Positions 1-4,725 of a stretch of 6,548 nt of DNA are shown piece after piece (position 1 is the stretch's first letter; each line of letters starts with the position of its first letter). The stretch lies in contig JBJORF010000155.1 of the NCBI GenBank assembly GCA_046049545.1, positions 1 through 6,548 on the forward strand, read 5' to 3'. Source of the stretch: Romeriopsis sp046049545 (lineage in GTDB: Bacteria; Cyanobacteriota; Cyanobacteriia; Leptolyngbyales; Leptolyngbyaceae). The position numbers and the translations under genes were made by a program. The notes under the pieces were generated by a model, which saw only the letters and a list, made by a program, of their open reading frames with translations, was not told the origin of the DNA and searched no databases.

Positions 1-292
1 TTAAGCGATCGCTGAGGGTTTGGGCCACTGTGGGATTCGCCAGAGGTTGCATCAGGTGATCAACGTACAACCGATAGCCTGAATCCGAGGGAATCCGCCC
101 CGCCGAAGTGTGGGGTTGGTAGAGCAATCCTTCGCGCTCCAAAGCCCCCATTGCATTGCGAATCGTCGCCGAACTGACGCTCATGTTGTATTCCCGGGCC
201 AGCACATTCGAGCCAACCGGTTCCGCCGTCGCCACATAATGCCGCACTGTGGCTTGCAGCACCTGTTGTTGGCGGGGGTTGAGAAGCGTCAT
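1..292 (-). CDS. hrcA: Heat-inducible transcription repressor HrcA, N-terminal part (runs off left edge)
   Basis: HrcA represses chaperone genes such as groESL and groEL2 by binding the CIRCE inverted repeat, and GroEL keeps it active. Only the first 97 codons are in the window; the frame is still open at base 1, so the gene is cut by the edge and is not a pseudogene. The sequence shows the typical N-terminal winged-helix domain: the family stretches ATVRHYVATAEPVGS (residues 15-29), VSSATIRNAMGALE (39-52) and YQPHTSAGRIPSDSGYR (58-74) are all present. The chosen start is the ATG at 292, which gives MTLLNPRQQQVL, the usual beginning for the family. An in-frame ATG at 316 would add a proline-rich MPIPPLPI; neither start has a clear Shine-Dalgarno. 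The gene lies 107 bp downstream of the rhodanese gene on the same strand, with a hairpin between them. No CIRCE element is visible upstream, so autoregulation through CIRCE is not supported here. Confidence 0.95.
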   Translation of the reverse strand, partial: MTLLNPRQQQVLQATVRHYVATAEPVGSNVLAREYNMSVSSATIRNAMGALEREGLLYQPHTSAGRIPSDSGYRLYVDHLMQPLANPTVAQTLSDRL

Positions 293-369
293 GATCGGCA
301 GCGGCGGGATCGGCATTGATCAAAAAACTAAAAAAATTAGGGAAATCTACCCCCTACCATAGCAGAAAC
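293..369 (-). promoter_or_regulatory. AT-rich leader upstream of hrcA with weak promoter-like sequence
   Basis: Reading leftward, a weak -10-like TATGGT (356-361) without a convincing -35 is followed by a very AT-rich tract. The tract contains a small dyad CTAA/TTAG (328-340) and two T-runs just before the hrcA start region. It could supply a separate hrcA promoter downstream of the intercistronic hairpin, but no box matches a consensus well. No CIRCE repeat is present. Confidence 0.2.
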
Positions 370-399
370 ACCCCAAGGCCCAGGAATCGGCCCCGGGAT
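370..399 (-). terminator. Strand-specific hairpin directly after the rhodanese stop codon
   Basis: On the leftward transcript an 11-bp stem (AUCCCGGGGCC pairing with GGCCUUGGGGU, three G-U pairs) closes an 8-nt loop. It begins at the base next to the rhodanese stop codon (400-402). In the rightward RNA the G-U pairs become A-C mismatches, so the structure forms well only in the sense of the genes. No clean U-tract follows (the next bases are GUUUCU). It may be a terminator of the U-poor kind, or an intercistronic stem that stabilises the rhodanese message or lowers read-through into hrcA. Folding was done by eye. Confidence 0.35.
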
Positions 400-741
400 T
401 CAGTAACGCGGTACCGATCGATCCACCTGCACCGAATAGGCATCAATGCCCCCGGTAATATTTTTCACATCCGCAAAGCCCTGTTGCAGAAGCCATCCCG
501 TCATCTGCGCCGATCGCATGCCGTGGTGACAAAGGACAAGAGTTTCTTTTTGTGGATCCAAGTGGGCTTGAATATTTTGGGACCAGGACTCGGCTTGGCT
601 CAGGGGCAGGTTGATAAATCCCGGCAACTGTGCCGTTGCCAGCTCACTGGGCTCCCGCACATCAACTAATTGCAAATCCGGCTCTCCCGCTGCCATGCGG
701 GTTGCGAGGCGTTCAACGGTAATCGCGGGCAGCGCTTGCAT
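400..741 (-). CDS. Single-domain rhodanese-like sulfurtransferase
   Basis: A 113-residue protein, the size of one rhodanese domain, with no signal peptide or membrane segment, so it is probably cytoplasmic. The family order is present: a LVDVREPSEL loop (residues 25-34), the N-terminal half of the fold, then the catalytic loop CHHGMRS (71-77). Cys71 would carry the persulfide and Arg76 would help bind the substrate. A GGIDAYS segment (about 97-103) follows, then the C-terminal VPRY. Rhodaneses move sulfane sulfur between thiol acceptors; the physiological donor and acceptor cannot be read from sequence. The ATG at 741 fits the domain boundary. The gene lies between the 145-residue gene (85 bp upstream) and hrcA (107 bp downstream), all leftward, and could be transcribed with hrcA, although the hairpin after its stop may limit this. 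Its upstream region carries the 14-bp tandem array and a TATATT box. Confidence 0.93.
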   Translation of the reverse strand: MQALPAITVERLATRMAAGEPDLQLVDVREPSELATAQLPGFINLPLSQAESWSQNIQAHLDPQKETLVLCHHGMRSAQMTGWLLQQGFADVKNITGGIDAYSVQVDRSVPRY

Positions 742-771
742 GGGGTAAAAACGTCATGATGGAACATTCCG

Positions 772-777
772 AATATA
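772..777 (-). promoter_or_regulatory. Candidate -10 box of the rhodanese gene inside a TTCCG/CGGAA dyad
   Basis: Leftward TATATT (5 of 6 to TATAAT) would give a transcript starting near 765, a leader of about 24 nt before the ATG at 741. The box lies in the 7-bp spacer of an inverted repeat, TTCCG (767-771) and CGGAA (779-783). No TTGACA-like -35 exists at 16-18 bp; that space is filled by the 14-bp repeats, which suggests activator dependence. This is inference from position only. Confidence 0.35.
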
Positions 778-779
778 CC

Positions 780-835
780 GGAAGCTACAGTTCGGAAGCT
801 ACAGTTCGGAAGATACAGTTCGGAAGCTACAGTTC
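780..835. repeat. Four-copy 14-bp tandem repeat (GGAAGCTACAGTTC)
   Basis: Units lie at 780-793, 794-807, 808-821 and 822-835 with no gaps. Three are identical; the third differs at one base (GATAC instead of GCTAC). The array covers the last codons and TAG stop of the 145-residue gene at one end and reaches the TATATT box of the rhodanese gene at the other. It sits where an activator binding to direct repeats would contact RNA polymerase, but a simple slippage-derived minisatellite would look the same. It lacks the spacers of a CRISPR array and does not match the heptamer STRR repeats of cyanobacteria as I know them. Confidence 0.9.
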
Positions 836-1264
836 AGGGGAGGTGGGTGGGCCGTCGGCACTGGCGGCGGTATCGTTCGGATGGGTGCGTCGCCGTTCGA
901 CAAATTCCTGCATCGCGGTGCGCCGATTCACCATAAATCGACTCCAAAACCCTGGCACCACGGAATCCATACTTTTTGCCAGTGACCAGACTTCCATGGC
1001 CATGATGTTATAAAACGCCCGATCGGAGCTGCGCAACTTATCCAGCCAGTCATCGATCGACATGACGGATGGGGTTTCGGGGATTGGATCTTGAAACTCT
1101 GTATGTTGATCCGCCTGTGATTGGGTCGGTTCGCCCGGATCGGCAAAGGGCATCGGCACTGAATTTGCTTGCAGCACCGTTGCGGGATCTTGCGCTAGGG
1201 TGACAGGGTCACGATCGTCAGCAGCACCGCCAAAAGATTGAGCATCAGACATAGCATCAGACAT
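827..1264 (-). CDS. Conserved-looking hypothetical protein with acidic disordered N-terminus and C-terminal helical domain
   Basis: I do not recognise a named family. The protein is 145 residues from the chosen start. Residues 1-66 are acidic and rich in Asp, Gln, Pro and Ala with no hydrophobic core, so probably disordered. Residues 69-127 look folded and helical, beginning SIDDWLDKLRSSDRAFYN, with a dense set of Trp, Phe and Met, a GFWSRFMVNRR segment (105-115) and a basic end ERRRTH. The tail is again low-complexity, and its stop lies in the 14-bp tandem array. No signal peptide, membrane helix or catalytic motif is evident. The frame is open upstream to an ATG at 1435 (202 residues), but the added part looks like intergenic sequence and contains a promoter-like element, so the ATG at 1264 is preferred. 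A second ATG at 1252 arises from a 12-bp duplication. The gene is first in a leftward set with the rhodanese gene and hrcA, and divergent from the DUF3352 gene. Confidence 0.72.
   Translation of the reverse strand: MSDAMSDAQSFGGAADDRDPVTLAQDPATVLQANSVPMPFADPGEPTQSQADQHTEFQDPIPETPSVMSIDDWLDKLRSSDRAFYNIMAMEVWSLAKSMDSVVPGFWSRFMVNRRTAMQEFVERRRTHPNDTAASADGPPTSPEL
1241..1264 (-). repeat. 12-bp tandem duplication covering the start codon
   Basis: AGCATCAGACAT (plus strand) occurs twice without a gap, at 1241-1252 and 1253-1264. In the leftward gene this encodes MSDA twice, giving two in-frame ATG codons with the same following codons. It looks like a small in-frame duplication that created alternative starts. 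Confidence 0.85.
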
Positions 1265-1382
1265 AGAAATTGAATAGGAATATAAGGGATCGCAAAATAT
1301 AAAAGTAAAAGTTCTGCGCTTTTCAGGGAGGCATGCTTGGCTGAGGACTGTCGCCAGCGCGATCCGTAAGCAGTACGCCTCA

Positions 1383-1391
1383 ATTGTAGCA
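1383..1391 (-). promoter_or_regulatory. Candidate extended -10 promoter of the 145-residue protein gene
   Basis: Leftward TGCTACAAT fits an extended -10 element (TGn plus TACAAT, 5 of 6). No good -35 is seen, which extended -10 promoters can tolerate. A start near 1376 would give a leader of about 110 nt to the ATG at 1264. Alternative AT-rich boxes (TATATT at 1279-1284 and 1296-1301) are nearer the gene but also lack a -35. Confidence 0.3.
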
Positions 1392-1431
1392 AGGATTCCC
1401 CGAACCCACTGTATCCTCCCGCGCCCCAGCC

Positions 1432-1466
1432 CCATACCGCGTCTCCACGTAGCGGCTCAGGTATGG
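1432..1466. other. Inverted repeat CCATACC/GGTATGG in the divergent intergenic region
   Basis: CCATACC (1432-1438) and GGTATGG (1460-1466) are perfect 7-bp inverted arms separated by 21 bp, about two helical turns. A third GGTATG copy lies at 1526-1531, inside a short CGGT-ATG-ACCG dyad. The region lies between divergent genes, so a shared operator is possible; the rest of 1265-1552 shows no gene or RNA that I can support. Confidence 0.3.
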
Positions 1467-1573
1467 AATATTTACAGCCTGTGGCAATTCCGGGCCTTCC
1501 TCCGATAGACTGACACTAGCAAGGCGGTATGACCGTCCTGTGATCAATTGCTGTGTTTAAGAAGTTTGGTTTC

Positions 1574-3289
1574 ATGAAGCGTCGATCGTTTTTTACGGTA
1601 GTGGCGGCGATCGCCGCTGGGCTTTTGATCCTGGGTTTAGCCGGTCTGAGCTGGATCTTCGGCCAGAGTCCTTTGGGCTTGCTCAAAGGTGCCCCCCAGG
1701 CGAATCCCCAAGCGCTGATCTTCATCCCGAAGCAAGCCCCAGCCATGGGTTCCCTACTGGTCAATCCCGATCGACTCGAACAACTGCAACTGGCCCTCGT
1801 CCAGCCCGATCGCCGCAAAGCCCAACGTGAAACCTTCGACAACCTCCGCGACGGCCTCCTCGGTTCAGAACTCAGCTATCAGCGGGATGTGCAGCCTTGG
1901 CTCGGCAATGAAGTCACCCTTGCTGTGACGAGCTTGGATCTCGATCGGGATGCGGCCAATGGTGCTCAACCGGGCTACCTGATGGCCTTAGTCACCCAAG
2001 ATGCCGCGCGATCGCGGGAATTTCTCCAACTGTTTTGGCAAAAACGCGCGATCGGCCAAGATCTCGCTTTTGAGCAATACCAAGGCACCCAAATCATCTA
2101 CGGCCAAGCCAGCAATCCCAATCCCGATGCGGCCCCGATCGCCCTCGCTAGTGCTGTCGTGGGCAATCGCTTTGTGCTGTTTGCCAATAGCCCCAAGGTG
2201 CTGCGCGATGCGATCAATAACGTCCAAGCGGTGGAACTCAACCTGGGGAATAATCCCGATTATCAACGTGCGATCGCCGCACTGCCCAACAATCGCGTCG
2301 GTCTGAGCTATCTCAATTTGCCGGAACTGGCGGCCCTCAACGGTGATCGGCAAGTATTGGAACAATCCCTCGATTTGAACGGTGATCCGAAAACTTACCG
2401 TCAAATGGCGATCGGACTGGGGATCGATCGCCAAGGATTAGTCGCGAATACAGCGGTCATTGGGGGTACGGCCCAGACCAACCAACTCGGCGATCCCACG
2501 GCTCTGCTGCGCTATTTCTCGGGGACAACTCAAGTTGCCCTATCGGGAACCAACCTCGCCAGCACTTGGCCGACGCTGACTCAAGGCTTACAGAACTACA
2601 AACTCAGCGATCGCTTAATTAAGCAATCCGTCGATCGTTGGGGTCAGCAATGGCACCTTGATTTTGCTCAAGACCTATTCCCTTGGGTTACGGGCAATTA
2701 TGCGTTGGGCTATCTCCCAGCGGCAGTACCGACGACTGAAGCCAAAGCGCAACCGACGGCGCAAGCAACCGAATGGCTATTTGTGGTCGATCGGGCCACG
2801 AATCCCAACTACACCCAAGGCATCGAACGCCTCAACGCGATCGCCAAAACTCAAAATATCACCCCCGCCACCATTCCCGTTGGCAACCAAACCGTCACCG
2901 CCTGGACCGAACTTGCACCCGTCCAAACCGATCCAAAAAACCGAGAAAGATTGAGTGCGAAAACGGTTGGAGCTTGGGCGGAAGTGGATCAAGCAATTAT
3001 TTTCGCCAGTTCGATCGAGACCCTGAAACAAGCCATTCAACCCACCCAGGGATTGACCCAGAACAGTGGATTTAAGCAAACGATCGCGCCGTTGGGTGAC
3101 AACAACAATGGCTACCTTTATCTTGATTGGCCCAGTGTTAAGCCTACGATCCAAGCCCAAGCCCCGATCGTTCGGTTATTGGATTTGGTCGCGCAGCCGT
3201 TGATGCAGAATTTGAAGTCGCTGGGTTTGAGTGGTTATGGCGGTGAGGGGGATATGCATCGGGGGCGGGTGTTTTTGCGATTGCGCTGA
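1574..3289 (+). CDS. DUF3352 domain-containing membrane-anchored protein
   Basis: A large cyanobacterial-type protein of unknown function, 571 residues from the ATG at 1574. A GTG at 1553, in frame, would add MFKKFGF; the ATG is preferred because it puts the basic KRR directly before the hydrophobic segment, but neither start has a convincing ribosome-binding site. Residues 2-4 are basic and 6-29 form one hydrophobic helix (FFTVVAAIAAGLLILGLAGL then SWIF), a signal-anchor. The remainder should lie outside the cytoplasmic membrane. The DUF3352 hallmarks follow: QSPLGLL, IFIPKQAPAMGSLLVNPDRL (about 49-68), then a repeated pattern of mixed alpha/beta blocks with LGNEVTLAV and VGNRFVLFANSPKVLRDA, reaching the very C-terminus (VFLRLR). 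No catalytic motif is visible. The gene stands alone on the plus strand, divergent from the 145-residue gene and convergent with the LCP gene. Confidence 0.9.
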   Translation: MKRRSFFTVVAAIAAGLLILGLAGLSWIFGQSPLGLLKGAPQANPQALIFIPKQAPAMGSLLVNPDRLEQLQLALVQPDRRKAQRETFDNLRDGLLGSELSYQRDVQPWLGNEVTLAVTSLDLDRDAANGAQPGYLMALVTQDAARSREFLQLFWQKRAIGQDLAFEQYQGTQIIYGQASNPNPDAAPIALASAVVGNRFVLFANSPKVLRDAINNVQAVELNLGNNPDYQRAIAALPNNRVGLSYLNLPELAALNGDRQVLEQSLDLNGDPKTYRQMAIGLGIDRQGLVANTAVIGGTAQTNQLGDPTALLRYFSGTTQVALSGTNLASTWPTLTQGLQNYKLSDRLIKQSVDRWGQQWHLDFAQDLFPWVTGNYALGYLPAAVPTTEAKAQPTAQATEWLFVVDRATNPNYTQGIERLNAIAKTQNITPATIPVGNQTVTAWTELAPVQTDPKNRERLSAKTVGAWAEVDQAIIFASSIETLKQAIQPTQGLTQNSGFKQTIAPLGDNNNGYLYLDWPSVKPTIQAQAPIVRLLDLVAQPLMQNLKSLGLSGYGGEGDMHRGRVFLRLR

Positions 3290-3330
3290 TTGAGGGGCGA
3301 TCGATTGAGCCATTCCCAATGAATCATTTC
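3290..3330. other. Convergent gap between DUF3352 and LCP genes
   Basis: The 41 bp separate two stop codons facing each other. Only weak dyads (for example ATTG/CAAT) are seen and no T-tract hairpin, so I cannot point to a terminator for either gene here. Confidence 0.5.
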
Positions 3331-4569
3331 CTACTGAAATTTCTGCTGGCGAATTGTATCGATCGCCGCTTGATCGGGCACCCAATAGCTGCTGCGAAAT
3401 TCGCCGGGTCGGCTAAATCGACCCGGTAGCATTTCGGTTTTCAGTTTGAAGCCTTCACCCGATCGCATAAATCCGATTAACGATAAAATTTCCGCCATGG
3501 AAAGATTCGTATCGATCGTTTGATGGGCGACTTGCAGCAATTGCGGCATTTTCAATAAGGTCGTCGGATTCAAAAATTCGCCTTTGAGCGATTGCAGTAC
3601 GCCTTGCTGACGCTGAACGCGGCCAATGTCACCGAGTTCGTCGTTGCGAAAGCGCAGATATTCTTGGAGTTTTTGACCCGAAAGTCGCTGTTTTCCCGGT
3701 TGAAAATCAATCAGCAAGCCTTGGGTGCGATCGCGATAATACATCCGCTTGGGAATTGTCACTTCAACCCCACCGAGCGCATCCACTAACCGAATTAACC
3801 CCTGGGTATCAATCCGCAAATACCGATCAAATTTCACGCCGCCGAGCAGTTGTCCGGCGGTTCGGGCCGCTAAGGTTGGCCCGCCGTAGGCATTTGCAGC
3901 GTTCAGTTTGGTACGGCCATAACCGGGAATCGGCACCAGGGTATCGCGCGGCAGGGAAAGCGCCTGCACCCGTCCAGCATCGGGCTGAAATTGTAACCAT
4001 AACATGGTGTCACTGTTGCCGTTTAAGCCATGGGCATCATTACCTGTCGCATCAATCCCCATCACCAACAAATTCACAGGCCGAGTGAGCTGCATCGGAA
4101 TTTTTGTCTGAGGCCGCATGGAGGGCCGATCGCCCTTGTGCAGCGGCATCAAGGATAAACCCACGGAAGCGATCGAGCCTGCCCCAAAGCCTAAACAAGC
4201 CGCTAGTCCGATTAATCCAATCCAGCGAAAGCGGGGTTTTTTAGGCGATTGGGGCATTGGCCGGGGCGGAATCGATCGGGGACGCGGGGCGGTTTTTGCC
4301 GACGATCGCGCGGCGGGAACGCGCAACATCGATGCTTGGAGCGATGCGTCACGGTATACAGGAGCCGGAATCAGCATTAAAGATTGACTGGCGGATTGAC
4401 TGGCGGATTGACTCGCTGAGGATTTCGCCGGGGATGGCCGAGCGGCGGATGGTTTGCCCGATCGGCCCGATGAGGCTTTAGCTGCTGACGGCTTACTCGC
4501 CGAAGCTGGCCCTGCGGGGCGGGACTTGGAGCTGAATGGTTTCGAACTGCGCTGCTGAACCACCGACAA
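3331..4569 (-). CDS. LytR-CpsA-Psr (LCP) family protein, glycopolymer attachment
   Basis: LCP enzymes transfer glycopolymers from a polyprenyl-phosphate carrier to the cell wall; in a cyanobacterium the polymer could be a sheath or wall polysaccharide, but the substrate is not known. The protein is 412 residues. Residues 1-112 are a Ser/Ala/Lys/Pro-rich, probably disordered cytoplasmic region with a threefold SASQ repeat (51-62). Residues 115-140 form one membrane helix. The LCP core spans about 165-330: NLLVMGID, SDTMLW (186-191), SLPRDT with Arg208 and Asp209, KLNAANAYGG (221-230), VDALGGVEV, RFRND (306-310), GDIGR (313-317) and RQQ (320-322). These are the phosphate- and Mg-binding positions of the family and all look intact. 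There is no ATG start: a TGA directly precedes the TTG at 4569, so translation must begin at that TTG or at the GTG at 4563. A 23-bp dyad lies just upstream. pxcA is 156 bp upstream on the same strand. Confidence 0.93.
   Translation of the reverse strand: MSVVQQRSSKPFSSKSRPAGPASASKPSAAKASSGRSGKPSAARPSPAKSSASQSASQSASQSLMLIPAPVYRDASLQASMLRVPAARSSAKTAPRPRSIPPRPMPQSPKKPRFRWIGLIGLAACLGFGAGSIASVGLSLMPLHKGDRPSMRPQTKIPMQLTRPVNLLVMGIDATGNDAHGLNGNSDTMLWLQFQPDAGRVQALSLPRDTLVPIPGYGRTKLNAANAYGGPTLAARTAGQLLGGVKFDRYLRIDTQGLIRLVDALGGVEVTIPKRMYYRDRTQGLLIDFQPGKQRLSGQKLQEYLRFRNDELGDIGRVQRQQGVLQSLKGEFLNPTTLLKMPQLLQVAHQTIDTNLSMAEILSLIGFMRSGEGFKLKTEMLPGRFSRPGEFRSSYWVPDQAAIDTIRQQKFQ
4382..4417 (-). repeat. Three-copy 12-bp coding tandem repeat in the LCP N-terminus
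   Basis: Units at 4382-4393 and 4394-4405 are identical on the plus strand (GATTGACTGGCG); 4406-4417 diverges in the last four bases. They encode the SASQ repeats of the cytoplasmic region. The unit length is a multiple of three, so copy-number change would keep the frame. Confidence 0.85.
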
Positions 4570-4576
4570 TCACCCA

Positions 4577-4599
4577 ATACATCAAAAATGTTGACGTAT
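4577..4599. promoter_or_regulatory. 23-bp dyad, candidate operator of the LCP gene
   Basis: The plus strand reads ATACATCAA, a 5-bp spacer AAATG, then TTGACGTAT. The 9-bp arms match in 8 of 9 positions; the odd pair would be G-U in the leftward RNA. The dyad ends 7 bp before the TTG start and touches a leftward -10-like CATAAT (4598-4603), whose transcript would start near 4591. That position suits a repressor site. If transcription came through from pxcA, the same bases could fold into a hairpin next to the start codon. Confidence 0.4.
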
Positions 4600-4625
4600 T
4601 ATGCAAAGAATTCGGCATTCGAGAA
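4598..4625 (-). promoter_or_regulatory. Weak candidate promoter of the LCP gene
   Basis: Leftward -10 CATAAT (4598-4603, 5 of 6) with a poor -35 TTCTCG (4620-4625) at 16 bp spacing. It would give a leader of about 22 nt to the TTG start. The 156-bp gap after pxcA leaves room for a separate promoter, but co-transcription with pxcA is not excluded. Confidence 0.25.
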
Positions 4626-4687
4626 CCCGCATTTCTACGAAACCCCAAATTACAAACCCGCAAAATCACGGAGGCTCATCCCAAGAA

Positions 4688-4716
4688 TTTTGGCATCAGT
4701 GCCTTTTGGCGTCAGT
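4688..4716. repeat. Pair of 13-bp direct repeats after the pxcA stop
   Basis: TTTTGGCATCAGT (4688-4700) and TTTTGGCGTCAGT (4704-4716) differ at one base. The first overlaps a small hairpin GGCA-TCAG-TGCC (4692-4703). This could be a weak terminator region for pxcA, but the stem is only 4 bp. Confidence 0.35.
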
Positions 4717-4725
4717 CAGCAGGCT

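Noticed and set aside
60..323. 87-codon minus-strand open frame overlapping hrcA
   Set aside because: It is an out-of-frame shadow; the overlapping frame encodes unmistakable HrcA sequence.
293..399. CIRCE operator upstream of hrcA
   Set aside because: No TTAGCACTC or GAGTGCTAA arm, even degenerate, is visible in the gap.
780..835. CRISPR array or STRR heptamer repeats
   Set aside because: Units are 14 bp, directly adjacent with no spacers, and do not split into related heptamers.
827..1435. 202-residue version of the hypothetical protein starting at 1435
   Set aside because: The extra 57 residues look like translated intergenic DNA, include an extended -10-like element, and precede a natural MSDA start.
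1988..2434. 148-codon minus-strand open frame inside the DUF3352 gene
   Set aside because: Antisense shadow produced by the CGATCG-rich coding sequence; no start context or family features.
3290..3330. Bidirectional terminator between the convergent genes
   Set aside because: Only 4-bp dyads and no T-run; not enough to call.
4377..4577. 66-codon minus-strand frame over the LCP start, possible frameshifted N-terminus
   Set aside because: It gives no better N-terminus and ends inside the LCP gene; the LCP frame itself is intact from the TTG or GTG.
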